Positions 7,271 to 14,542 of a stretch of DNA of 26,906 nucleotides are shown in pieces. Origin of the DNA: CAVPDE01 sp964580575. GTDB lineage: Bacteria > Desulfobacterota > DSM-4660 > Desulfatiglandales > HGW-15. The DNA is taken from assembly GCA_964580575.1 (NCBI GenBank), contig CAZOLJ010000061.1, positions 1-26,906 on the forward strand, given 5' to 3'. The number at the start of each line of letters is the position of its first letter. Position 1 is the first letter of the stretch. The position numbers and the translations under genes were made by a program. The notes under the pieces were generated by a model. That model ran no database searches. It had not been told where the DNA came from and saw only the letters and a program-made list of their open reading frames with translations.

Positions 7271-7951
7271 TCACCTAAGAGCCTGAACGTATCGGACCAC
7301 CTCTTGATACGATATCACGTCGCAGTACTTCATCCAAAGGTCCAGGAGGGCGACTTTGTGGGAGGCGCTGATGCGGTCATAGACGCAGTCCTCGACGACG
7401 GCCACGTCAAAGTTGCGGCTGATGGCATCCACGCAGGTGGCACGGACACAGCCGCCCGTGGTGCCGCCTGCCACGATCAGCGTGTCCATTTTGAGCTTGA
7501 TGAGGACACTCAGGAGAGGGGTCCCATAGAAGGCGCTGGCGTAACTCTTGTCGATGACAAAGTCCCCTTCCTGGGGAGCGATCGTCTCGACAATGGACGT
7601 TCCTTTGGATCCTTCCAGGTACTGGGAAGAGATTCGATCTGCTTTTGCCGCAAAACCGTCAAAGGCTATGCTCTTCTGGACCTGGCGAGTGTAAACAATG
7701 GGGCGTTTCCTTTCCCGGAATGCTTGGATCAGCGGCTTGATGCGCTCCATGGCCCGCCACGCGGATTCGCCGACACCGGAAGGCCACTCCTGAATTTGCT
7801 CAAGGATGGGCTTGTCTGCACCCGCGTAGTTGTACTGGGGATCGATGAGGAGCAACGCAGGGCGCTTGCCCAGCCCGCGCGGTTTTCCGTATCCACCGCG
7901 GCGGATCACCTCGCGGTCGGTAGGAGTAAGGATGTCGTCCCATGCGGGCAC
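7271..7951 (-). CDS. Isochorismatase-family cysteine hydrolase (N-carbamoylsarcosine-amidase-like)
   Basis: A 226-residue cytoplasmic hydrolase. The catalytic triad of the family is visible: D37 in 'ALLLIDPQYNYAG', K135 in 'FVIDKSYASAFYGT' and C168 in 'VAGGTTGGCVRATCVDA', with the cis-peptide region just before the cysteine. Members hydrolyse amides, carbamoyl groups or vinyl ethers. The 'RRGGYGKPRGLGKRPALLLID' N-terminus resembles the N-carbamoylsarcosine amidase group. It is the last gene of the long minus-strand train, 119 bases after a MmgE/PrpD gene, with a GC-rich hairpin in the gap. In that context it may release ammonia or CO2 from the imported compound or an intermediate; this is inference. 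Fold and catalytic residues are confident, the substrate is not. Confidence 0.85.
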   Translation of the reverse strand: MPAWDDILTPTDREVIRRGGYGKPRGLGKRPALLLIDPQYNYAGADKPILEQIQEWPSGVGESAWRAMERIKPLIQAFRERKRPIVYTRQVQKSIAFDGFAAKADRISSQYLEGSKGTSIVETIAPQEGDFVIDKSYASAFYGTPLLSVLIKLKMDTLIVAGGTTGGCVRATCVDAISRNFDVAVVEDCVYDRISASHKVALLDLWMKYCDVISYQEVVRYVQALR

Positions 7952-7961
7952 TGAAGTCGTT

Positions 7962-8029
7962 AACCCCCTCCCCTTACCCCTCCCGCCAAGGGAGGGAAAA
8001 TCGCAGCTGCCCTCCCGCGAGGGGGGCTA
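7962..8029. repeat. GC-rich intergenic hairpin repeat, copy 1
   Basis: CCCTCCC (7978-7984) and GGGAGGG (7990-7996) form a 7-bp stem with a 5-base loop, preceded by a C-rich run. A second C/G-rich hairpin follows at about 8009-8027. The block resembles copies at 9445-9480, 12965-13010 and 13100-13156; with copy 2 it shares CCCTTACCCCTCCCGCCA. It sits between the MmgE/PrpD and cysteine hydrolase genes. Confidence 0.65.
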
Positions 8030-8070
8030 CATAACAAGGCAGAGATTTCAAGCATAAGCCTCAGGGCGTA

Positions 8071-9420
8071 CTATGAGAGAGGTGCGATGAGAGACGTGAC
8101 CTGATGGATGTCCTTTAACTTCTCCACGACCATGACCTGAGAGTGAATCTGCTCGGCTTTTGCATGACCCCAGACAGGATCGGCAAGGGAAAAGTATTTC
8201 TTCTCCAGGTCCGCAGGTCCATAAGGATCTTCAAAGTCGCCTCTGTTCATGGTCACTTCAGCTTCAAGCTTTTCACCGCTCTTCAGCGTGACCCTGACCC
8301 TCGAGGGTCTTCGAGACGGCATCATGGCCGTGAGCTTTGGATCCTCCTTCACCTCCACTCTTTTCGCCAGAGCCTGGAGCGCATCGCTGCGAACGGCCTC
8401 CGGTGTGAAACAAGTCACATCCGTCCGGCCATGCACAATAAGAGTGGCCACCGCAAAGGGAATCGAAAACTTGGCTGCAAGCATGTTCTGAGGATTGCGG
8501 TCGCACAGCTGGGCGGCAAGAGAATAGGTCTCTACATCCACGGATTCGATTTCATCCGCCTTGACCGGTTTCTGCGCCAGAATTCTTTCCAGGGCATCCA
8601 GAGTGCCGTGGTTGTAGCGGCAGCAGGCGTGCATCTTGAAGTAGTTGCGAGCGATCTCGAAACGTTTCCCCAACTCGTCGGTCATCACCTCGGGGCTGAA
8701 CGAATCGGAAACCACGGAGCCGTAAACGGTTTTCAGACCATCCGCTTCACCGGTGAAACCTGACTGGACCAGCTGATGCGCAAGAATGCCCATGAAGTTG
8801 CTCATTCCGGAGTACACATTCCGGACGGTTCCTCCTTCGAGCATCGTCCGTCTGCTTGTAGCGAGCCCCAGAGAAGAGCTCACATTGATCATCTCCTTCA
8901 TCGCCGCTTCGCTGTAACCCATGAGCTTTCCAACCGCGACAGCCGCGCCCACCGTTCCCCAGGTGCCGTGGGGATGCATGGACATTCTGATTTTGCACGC
9001 GATCCCGATGCGCGTTCCTATTTCGTACCCGAGGACCAGCGCAGTCAATAGATCCCGGCCCGACAAACGCTCTTCTTCTGCAATAGCGAGCGCCGCAGGG
9101 ACCACATGAATGCCGGGATGGCCCCGACCGAATTGATTGCCTTCATCCAGTTCAAGAAAGGTGCCTGCCGTGCCGTTGATCAATGCAGCCTTTGAAGGCT
9201 CCGTTCGTGTGCCTGATCCGATAAGCGATGCGACCTGCTTGGCTTTGGGATCCACAAGGCGCTTGGCGAGGCCTTTCACTTCATCTTCCTGAGCCCCTGC
9301 CGCAATGACGGAGAAGGTGTCGGCCAGCACCTCCTTTGCCCGCAGCACGACCGCCGGCGGAAGATCATTGAACTTCGTTCGGCAAACATAGGAAACGAGC
9401 TGATCGAGATAGCTGGTCAT
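8071..9420 (-). CDS. MmgE/PrpD-family protein 1 (2-methylcitrate dehydratase fold)
   Basis: A 449-residue protein of the family that includes 2-methylcitrate dehydratase PrpD, cis-aconitate decarboxylase and iminodisuccinate epimerase. Family landmarks in order: N-terminal helices 'VLRAKEVLADTFSVIAAGA', the active-site region 'LELDEGNQFGRGHPGIHVVP', 'GYEIGTRIGIA', 'HPHGTWGTVGAAVAVGKLM', 'YFKMHACCRYNHGTLDAL', and the smaller C-terminal domain from 'AAKFSIPFAVATLIVHGR' to 'PSRVRVTLKSGEKLEAEV'. Full length. It follows livF in the train and differs clearly from the second copy at 16166-17524, so the two probably act on different intermediates. AGGGA lies upstream of the ATG. The reaction (dehydration, decarboxylation or epimerisation of a polycarboxylate) cannot be specified. 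Confidence 0.87.
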   Translation of the reverse strand: MTSYLDQLVSYVCRTKFNDLPPAVVLRAKEVLADTFSVIAAGAQEDEVKGLAKRLVDPKAKQVASLIGSGTRTEPSKAALINGTAGTFLELDEGNQFGRGHPGIHVVPAALAIAEEERLSGRDLLTALVLGYEIGTRIGIACKIRMSMHPHGTWGTVGAAVAVGKLMGYSEAAMKEMINVSSSLGLATSRRTMLEGGTVRNVYSGMSNFMGILAHQLVQSGFTGEADGLKTVYGSVVSDSFSPEVMTDELGKRFEIARNYFKMHACCRYNHGTLDALERILAQKPVKADEIESVDVETYSLAAQLCDRNPQNMLAAKFSIPFAVATLIVHGRTDVTCFTPEAVRSDALQALAKRVEVKEDPKLTAMMPSRRPSRVRVTLKSGEKLEAEVTMNRGDFEDPYGPADLEKKYFSLADPVWGHAKAEQIHSQVMVVEKLKDIHQVTSLIAPLS

Positions 9421-9444
9421 GATCTTTTCCCTGAGAATTGTTCT

Positions 9445-9480
9445 CCCCCTTCCCTTACCCCTCCCGCCAGGGAGGGGAAA
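9445..9480. repeat. GC-rich intergenic hairpin repeat, copy 2
   Basis: CCCCTCCC (9458-9465) and GGGAGGGG (9470-9477) form a perfect 8-bp stem with loop GCCA, preceded by a C-rich run. It shares CCCTTACCCCTCCCGCCA with the copy near 7975. It lies just upstream of the first MmgE/PrpD gene. Confidence 0.65.
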
Positions 9481-9546
9481 TACTCTATAGAGGCAGGTTA
9501 GAGGAAAGATTCTGTCTGTTTGTCTTGCTCGTTGGTCTGCTTTTAA

Positions 9547-9623
9547 ACTTTAGGCATTTTAGAAACTTCACTCGGCGCAAGCGCCTGCGCTGCGCGCAGC
9601 TCACTTTAGGCACTGCAGTTTCT
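9547..9623. repeat. Nested palindromic intergenic element
   Basis: ACTTTAGGCA occurs at 9547-9556 and again at 9603-9612 as a direct repeat. AGAAACT (9561-9567) and AGTTTCT (9617-9623) are inverted. Between them are two adjacent palindromes, GGCGCAAGCGCC (9574-9585) and GCTGCGCGCAGC (9589-9600). The architecture is REP/MITE-like. It occupies the 234-base space between livF and the MmgE/PrpD gene, where no ORF is convincing. Confidence 0.6.
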
Positions 9624-9654
9624 TGCATTACTCCAGTTCTCCAACACTCCATCC

Positions 9655-10359
9655 CTACAATCCTAGATACACTTTCTTCACATGCGGGTTGTCGAGGAGA
9701 TCTCCTCCCCTGCCGGACAGAGCAATCCGGCCTTGTTCGAGCACAAATCCACGGGCGGAAAGAGAAAGCGCCTGCGACACATTCTGCTCCACCAGGAGGA
9801 GCATGACCCCTTCTTTGTTGATCTTGTCGATGACGCCAAAAATTTCATCCACCACAATGGGGGCAAGCCCGAGCGACGGTTCATCCAGAATCAGTAATTT
9901 AGGCTTGGCCATCAGTCCCCGGCCGATCGCCAGCATTTGCTGCTCCCCGCCGGAGAGCGTACCGCCCGACTGTTTCTTTCGTTTTTCCAGCACAGGGAAA
10001 AGGGTAAAGACGAAGGCCATGGTCTCCTGACGCAAGGCTTTCGGACCCTTCAGGTAAGAACCCATTTCCAGGTTCTCCATCACGGTCAGGGTCGGGAAGA
10101 GCTTGCGGCCCTCGGGAACCTGAACCAGTCCCATCTCCACGCGGTCGTAGGATTCCACCCTGGTGATATCCTCCCCCATAAAAACCACCTGACCGCGGCT
10201 GACCGGCAGAATCCCTGAAACGGCGCTGACCGTCGTCGTCTTACCGGCTCCGTTGCTCCCTAGAAGGGAAACGATCTCCTTCTCCTGAATGTCAAAGGAC
10301 ACCTTGCGCAGAATCTGAACCTGCCCGTAGGAGACGTCTATGTCGTTGACCCTAAGCAA
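9655..10359 (-). CDS. livF: Branched-chain amino acid-type ABC transporter ATPase LivF
   Basis: A 234-residue ATP-binding subunit, full length for LivF. Walker A GSNGAGKTT is at 34-42, the signature LSGGEQQ at 135-141, and Walker B 'LLILDEPSLGLAP' ends near residue 167, with the switch histidine replaced by Q in 'LLLVEQN', as usual for LivF. 'VPEGRKLFPTLTVMENL' is diagnostic. The start is a TTG at 10357-10359 preceded by GGAG; it lies inside the end of livG (22-base overlap), so translation is coupled. With LivG it powers the LivH/LivM permease. Homology names the subunit; in a cluster of this kind the imported compound need not be an amino acid. Confidence 0.92.
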   Translation of the reverse strand: MLRVNDIDVSYGQVQILRKVSFDIQEKEIVSLLGSNGAGKTTTVSAVSGILPVSRGQVVFMGEDITRVESYDRVEMGLVQVPEGRKLFPTLTVMENLEMGSYLKGPKALRQETMAFVFTLFPVLEKRKKQSGGTLSGGEQQMLAIGRGLMAKPKLLILDEPSLGLAPIVVDEIFGVIDKINKEGVMLLLVEQNVSQALSLSARGFVLEQGRIALSGRGGDLLDNPHVKKVYLGL

Positions 10360-11081
10360 GCATACGCTCCTTTTCCCAGATAGGCTTCAATGACCCCAGG
10401 ATCCTCGCAGACCCTCCGAGGTTCCCCGTCTGCGATGCAGACCCCGTGATTGATGACGACAATGCGATCACTGACCCCCATGATCACTCGCATGTGATGT
10501 TCGATAATGAGAATCGCAGTGCCGGTGTCGCGGATCTTGTGGACCAGCGCCACAATATCGCCCTGCTCTTTCGGGTTGAGGCCAGCCATGACCTCGTCGA
10601 GGAGCAACAGCCTGGGCTGGGTTCCCAGAGCGCGGGCCATTTCCAGTCGCTTTCTGTCCGGTGTGGTGAGGCTGCTTGCAGGCTGCAGGGCTTTGCCCTC
10701 AAGCCCGACAAATCGCAGAATTTCCCACGCCTTCTCTTCAACCTCCTCAACCGCGGGGGTGCGGTTGTAGCACCCCACAGCCACGTTCTCCAGGGTGGAA
10801 AGATGGCTGAAAGGTTTGACAATCTGAAAGGTCCTTGTGATTCCCAGTTTGCAGATGATGTGGGGCGCCCAGCCCACGATGTTCTGCCCCAAAAAATTTA
10901 TTTTCCCCACTTCGGGCTGGAGAAAACCGGTGATCAGATTGAACAGGGTTGTCTTCCCTGCGCCGTTGGGGCCGATGAGCCCCAGGATCTCGTTCTCCCC
11001 CATCCGAAAGGCGACCTCGGAGATCGCTTTCAGTCCGCGAAAGGATTTGGACACCGACTGGACTTCGAGAAAGGCCTCCAC
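10338..11081 (-). CDS. livG: Branched-chain amino acid-type ABC transporter ATPase LivG
   Basis: A 247-residue ATPase with Walker A 'GPNGAGKTT' near residues 38-46, 'ITRTFQIVKPFSHLSTLENV' typical of LivG, Walker B 'LLLLDEVMAGLNPKEQ', and 'ILIIEHHMRVIMGVSDRIVV' with the switch histidine. The ABC signature is degenerate: 'LTTPDRKRLEMARAL' stands where LSGGQ is canonical, a variant consistent with the LivG group, where this motif is often relaxed. The start is GTG, 2 bases after the livM stop; the 3' end overlaps livF. Full length and presumed functional. Confidence 0.92.
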   Translation of the reverse strand: MEAFLEVQSVSKSFRGLKAISEVAFRMGENEILGLIGPNGAGKTTLFNLITGFLQPEVGKINFLGQNIVGWAPHIICKLGITRTFQIVKPFSHLSTLENVAVGCYNRTPAVEEVEEKAWEILRFVGLEGKALQPASSLTTPDRKRLEMARALGTQPRLLLLDEVMAGLNPKEQGDIVALVHKIRDTGTAILIIEHHMRVIMGVSDRIVVINHGVCIADGEPRRVCEDPGVIEAYLGKGAYACLGSTT

Positions 11082-11083
11082 CT

Positions 11084-12079
11084 CTAAGCCGCCCCTTTCT
11101 GGAATTTTCTGACCACTCTTCTGGCAAAACCGATGAGACCGTCAGGCAGAAACATGATCACGGCCACAAGGATCACGCCGTAGATCATGAGATAGACACC
11201 GCTGTAAGACTGAAACGCGAGCCGGGTGACCTCCGACAGGGGGGTTAGCACAATGGAGCCGAGGAGTGGACCGAGAATGGTCCCCGGCCCCCCGATGATA
11301 GGCCTCAGCATAATCTCAACGGAATTAACGACCCCGAAGGTGGAATCCGGATCAATATAGAGAAGGTACTGGGCATAGACCGTCCCGCCGATCGAGGTCA
11401 GGCCCGCGCTGATGGCCATGGCGGTCATCTGTGCCCTGAAGGTGTTGACGCCCAGCGCTTCGGCTGCATCGTGGTCCTCCCTCGTGGCCAGAAAGTAAAG
11501 CCCGAGTCGGGTGCTTTCGAGCCTCCACACCAGATACAGGGACCCCACCATCATCCAGAGGGTGAGGAAGTAAAAAGGCTCCTTTCGCATGAACTGCATC
11601 AGGCCGGGCGCGTTTCCCTTGAGAGGGATCAGGACACCGAGCGCGCCTCCCACCGCGCTCCACCCTGTCGCGGTCATGTGGAAGATCTCGGCAAAGGCCA
11701 GCATGATGAGGGCGAAGAAAGGTCCTTTGAGCCCGTAGCGGAAGCTCAGGAAACCGATGAAGAGGCCCAGGAGAATACCCGCCCCGCAGGAGACAAAAAT
11801 CCCGATCCATGGCGTCAAACCGAGACGGACGAACAGGAGGGAGGACACATAGGCTCCCAGACCGAAAAACAGGGAGTGGCCGAAAGAGAACTGGCCGGCA
11901 TACCCGCCGAGAACATTCCACCCCTGGCCCATGAGGGAGAAGAGGAAAATCATGATCATGATGTGGAGGATGCTCGGAAAGACCCAAGGCAGAGCATGCA
12001 GCGCCGCGAGCACACAGACCACGGCAATCCACGTGGAAAGACCCAGCTTTCTTTTCAAGTGTCCTCTGGTTTCAGTCAT
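11084..12079 (-). CDS. livM: Branched-chain amino acid-type ABC transporter permease LivM
   Basis: A 331-residue, highly hydrophobic inner-membrane protein with about nine transmembrane helices. 'WNVLGGYAGQFSFGHSLFFG' is the family hallmark. The cytoplasmic coupling region 'RLGLYFLATREDHDAAEALG' followed by 'VNTFRAQMTAMAISAGLTSI' and the late 'VEIMLRPIIGGPGTILGPLL' are all LivM-specific. GAGGAAAA precedes the ATG. It overlaps livH by 8 bases and is followed 2 bases later by livG. With LivH it forms the transmembrane channel. Confidence 0.92.
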   Translation of the reverse strand: MTETRGHLKRKLGLSTWIAVVCVLAALHALPWVFPSILHIMIMIFLFSLMGQGWNVLGGYAGQFSFGHSLFFGLGAYVSSLLFVRLGLTPWIGIFVSCGAGILLGLFIGFLSFRYGLKGPFFALIMLAFAEIFHMTATGWSAVGGALGVLIPLKGNAPGLMQFMRKEPFYFLTLWMMVGSLYLVWRLESTRLGLYFLATREDHDAAEALGVNTFRAQMTAMAISAGLTSIGGTVYAQYLLYIDPDSTFGVVNSVEIMLRPIIGGPGTILGPLLGSIVLTPLSEVTRLAFQSYSGVYLMIYGVILVAVIMFLPDGLIGFARRVVRKFQKGAA

Positions 12080-12944
12080 TTTTCCTCCCGAACAGACCTG
12101 CGGGCTTGAGGAGAAGGATGATGATAAAGATGGTGAAGGAAATGATGGACTTCATCGCGCCGGGCAGAAACATCGCCCCCACGCTGTCCGCCACCCCGAT
12201 GATCAACCCGCCCACAAAGGCGCCCAGGATGTTGCCCATGCCGCCCAGCACGACCACCACGAAAGCCGTAATCACAAAGAGCCATCCCACATAAGGATAG
12301 ACAGGGATGAAAGGAGCGATGGCTGCGCCCGAAACCCCGGCGCACGCCGCCCCGATTCCAAAGGTGATCATGTAAAGCCGCCGAATGTTGATCCCCATGA
12401 GAAGCGCTCCCTTGGGCTCTTCGCTTGCCGCACGGATGGCTTTGCCGAGGTCCGTGCGCGTCAGGACCAGGTAAAGAATCCCTGCCAGGATCATGGCCGA
12501 AACAAAAGCCAGCAGACGAACCAGGGAGATCGATATGTCCCCAAGGTAGAAATTCACTTCCGCGTAGGATGTCTTCAGAACCCTGTAATCCGGGGACCAG
12601 AGAAACACCGCGAGATTCTCCATGAAAAGGGACGCGCCGAGAGTCAAGAGCAACTGGTTGTGTTCAGGCGCATTCAGGATGGGATTGATCAGGAATTTCT
12701 GAAAGCAGGCGCCGATGATAAAGAGTACGGCCAGAGACATCAATATGGCGAGGTAGGGGTCAAAGCGCAGCAGCATCACCGCCCAGTAAGAAGTGTACAT
12801 GCCCAGCATGATCAGGGATCCGTGGGCAAAGTTGACGACCTTCATGACACCGAAGATAAGCGTCAACCCGATGGCCATCAAACTGTAGACCCCGCCCACA
12901 AGGAGGCCGTTCAAGAGAGATCCGACAACGAAGGACACGGTCAT
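12072..12944 (-). CDS. livH: Branched-chain amino acid-type ABC transporter permease LivH
   Basis: A 290-residue membrane protein with about eight helices. Diagnostic stretches are 'SLMAIGLTLIFGVMKVVNFA' followed by 'HGSLIMLGMY', the coupling region 'RTDLGKAIRAASEEPKGALL', and 'VVVLGGMGNILGAFVGGLII'. The ATG overlaps the stop of a 37-codon ORF that repeats its first 14 codons (see 12941-13054). The upstream intergenic space contains hairpin repeats and a scaffold gap, so whether livH is cotranscribed with livK cannot be read directly. Confidence 0.92.
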   Translation of the reverse strand: MTVSFVVGSLLNGLLVGGVYSLMAIGLTLIFGVMKVVNFAHGSLIMLGMYTSYWAVMLLRFDPYLAILMSLAVLFIIGACFQKFLINPILNAPEHNQLLLTLGASLFMENLAVFLWSPDYRVLKTSYAEVNFYLGDISISLVRLLAFVSAMILAGILYLVLTRTDLGKAIRAASEEPKGALLMGINIRRLYMITFGIGAACAGVSGAAIAPFIPVYPYVGWLFVITAFVVVVLGGMGNILGAFVGGLIIGVADSVGAMFLPGAMKSIISFTIFIIILLLKPAGLFGRKND

Positions 12945-13054
12945 ACGTTAAGGTCCATTCCCGGCACCCCCACCCTGGCCCTCCCCCATCCAGGGGAGGG
13001 GAATGAGGGGAAGAGACCCTTGAGCAGGGAACCGGCAACAAAAGAAAAAGTCAT
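12941..13054 (-). pseudogene. 37-codon ORF duplicating the start of livH
   Basis: From ATG at 13052-13054 the minus strand reads MTFSFVAGSLLKGLF, against MTVSFVVGSLLNGLL at the start of livH: 11 of the first 14 residues agree. Most of the differing codons differ synonymously. The similarity stops where the GC-rich hairpin of repeat copy 3 begins; the rest of the ORF is translated repeat. The stop TGA (12941-12943) overlaps the livH ATG, so a ribosome finishing here could restart on livH. It may be the remnant of a livH-like gene cut by the repeat, or a leader peptide. Expression is unproven. Confidence 0.5.
12965..13010. repeat. GC-rich intergenic hairpin repeat, copy 3
   Basis: CCCTCCCC (12979-12986) and GGGGAGGG (12993-13000) make a perfect 8-bp stem with a 6-base loop, preceded by CACCCCCACCCTGGC. 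It lies inside the 37-codon livH-like ORF, immediately upstream of livH. Confidence 0.65.
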
Positions 13055-13099
13055 GACTTGAAACCTAAGGAGACAGAAGTCAGAATGCAGTAGCCCGTA

Positions 13100-13156
13100 G
13101 CACCCCCACCTCCACCCGCCTCTGGCGGGCTACCCCTCCCCCGTCAAGGGGGAGGG
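13100..13156. repeat. GC-rich intergenic hairpin repeat, copy 4, at the scaffold gap
   Basis: Two hairpins in tandem: CCCGCC (13115-13120) with GGCGGG (13124-13129), and CCCTCCCCC (13134-13142) with GGGGGAGGG (13148-13156). The opening CACCCCCACC matches copy 3. The unknown bases begin two positions later, so the repeat probably caused the assembly break. Confidence 0.65.
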
Positions 13157-13158
13157 AA

Positions 13159-13258
13159 NNNNNNNNNNNNNNNNNNNNNNNNNNNNNNNNNNNNNNNNNN
13201 NNNNNNNNNNNNNNNNNNNNNNNNNNNNNNNNNNNNNNNNNNNNNNNNNNNNNNNNNN
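13159..13258. other. Scaffold gap of 100 Ns
   Basis: Exactly 100 N characters, the conventional length for a gap of unknown size. It falls between livK and livH. The 319 bases between those genes contain the livH-like fragment, two hairpin repeats and this gap; a missing gene here cannot be excluded. Confidence 0.97.
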
Positions 13259-13263
13259 TCAAA

Positions 13264-14508
13264 TTACGCCGGTTGAGGGAAAACGTACTTCGCCTCAGCG
13301 TACGCCTCAGGCCACACGGTCACGATCTTTCCGCCGAGAATCTGCATCATGGCCGCCTGGGCGTTCTTGTTCTGGCCGTCCGGACCGAACACAATCGGAC
13401 CCTGGGGCAGGATGTGATCGGCCAAATTGGTTTTGCTCAGCGCTTCCCTGACAGCGTCCGGCTTGGTTGACTTGGCGCGTTCCAGCGCGTCTGCCAGGAC
13501 GTACACGGGCTGATAGGAGAACACCGTGGAGGGCCCCATGTCCGTGCCATAGGCGGCCTTGTAATTTGCAAAGGCTTTCTTGGTGAGAGGGCTTCTCGGG
13601 TTGGCGCAGTAATTGCCGTCCATGACGTTTTCCGTCAACGCACCGAGTTCCTCCACAAACTTGGGATGGCTGAACGCACCGTTCCCGCACCCGATAATCC
13701 CTTTTGACTTGATTTTCACATCTCTCATGGTCTTGAACACACGAACGCCGTCGCCGAAGTAACCGGTGTCCATGACCACATCCGCTCCGGCCGCCTTGAT
13801 CTTTCCCACCTCGGTAGAGACATCTGCCGCCCTGGGCGAATAGGGCACAGCGGCAATGATCTCCATGCCGTAGTTCGGCGCATACTTTTTCACGTGGCCC
13901 GCGAGGGACGTGCCAAAAGCCGTATCGTCATGGAGATAAGCGATGGTCTTCACGCTCTGGCCCGTGGCCTTGGCAATCTCGCTGATGTACTTTACCGTCT
14001 GAGAGGCCATCTGCTCGGCGCTCGGCTGAACGCGGAAGGTATACTTGAAGCCTCTGGACGTCACCTCGTCCGCAACCGCCACGGTGACCACGAAGGGGAC
14101 CTGAAGCTTCTCAGCCTGCTGGGTCGCCACCAAGGTGACTGCGGATTGGTACGCCCCCATCACGGCCACGACTCCTTCCCGGCTGAAACGCTCAACCGCT
14201 GACACGGCGAGTTCCGGCTTCCCTTCACTGTCCGCATCCAGGAGTCTCAGTTTGGCCCCCTCCAGGGACTTGATGCCGCCCGCGTCATTGATTTCCTTTA
14301 CCGCCAGCATCATCCCCTTCTTGAGTTCCTGGCCGTCAAAACCCAGGGCTCCCGAAAGAGGATGAATGTGCCCGATCAGGATTTCCTTGGGGTCTGCACC
14401 TCGAACCACGTTCGGGAAACCGATCGTGCCGGCAGCCGCTGCAACGCCGGCCACTGCAGTGCTTTTCATGAACTCCCTGCGTGTCATGCCTTTCTTGTCT
14501 CGTTTCAT
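13264..14508 (-). CDS. livK: Branched-chain amino acid-type ABC transporter substrate-binding protein LivK, Tat-exported
   Basis: A 414-residue periplasmic binding protein of the Leu/Ile/Val-binding (Peripla_BP_6) type. The N-terminus carries a twin-arginine signal, 'MTRREFMKSTAVAGVAAAAG', so it is probably exported folded by Tat. The mature part starts near 'ADPKEILIGHIHPLSGALGF' and continues 'GQELKKGMMLAVKEINDAGG', then 'LLDADSEGKPELAVSAVERF' and 'VVAVMGAYQSAVTLVATQQA', all typical of the ligand-cleft domains. The stop is intact five bases after the gap. A strong GAGGAGG precedes the start. It is the likely specificity component for the adjacent LivHMGF, and its ligand would define the cluster; that ligand cannot be read from the sequence. 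Confidence 0.92.
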   Translation of the reverse strand: MKRDKKGMTRREFMKSTAVAGVAAAAGTIGFPNVVRGADPKEILIGHIHPLSGALGFDGQELKKGMMLAVKEINDAGGIKSLEGAKLRLLDADSEGKPELAVSAVERFSREGVVAVMGAYQSAVTLVATQQAEKLQVPFVVTVAVADEVTSRGFKYTFRVQPSAEQMASQTVKYISEIAKATGQSVKTIAYLHDDTAFGTSLAGHVKKYAPNYGMEIIAAVPYSPRAADVSTEVGKIKAAGADVVMDTGYFGDGVRVFKTMRDVKIKSKGIIGCGNGAFSHPKFVEELGALTENVMDGNYCANPRSPLTKKAFANYKAAYGTDMGPSTVFSYQPVYVLADALERAKSTKPDAVREALSKTNLADHILPQGPIVFGPDGQNKNAQAAMMQILGGKIVTVWPEAYAEAKYVFPQPA

Positions 14509-14542
14509 CGCGTCCTCCTCCTCTTAGTAATGATGAGATGAA

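Noticed and set aside
7304..7954. 216-codon plus-strand ORF opposite the cysteine hydrolase
   Set aside because: The complete D37/K135/C168 catalytic triad on the minus strand identifies the real gene.
10620..10660. LivG signature LTTPDRKRL instead of LSGGQ suggesting a dead ATPase
   Set aside because: LivG proteins often have relaxed signatures, and Walker A, Walker B and the switch histidine are all intact.
11931..13061. Long plus-strand ORF (376 codons) opposite livH/livM
   Set aside because: Antisense shadow of two clear permease genes; composition is charged and repetitive with no family signature.
7962..13156. C/G-rich hairpins as a CRISPR array
   Set aside because: Copies are thousands of bases apart, have no regular spacers, and no cas genes are present.
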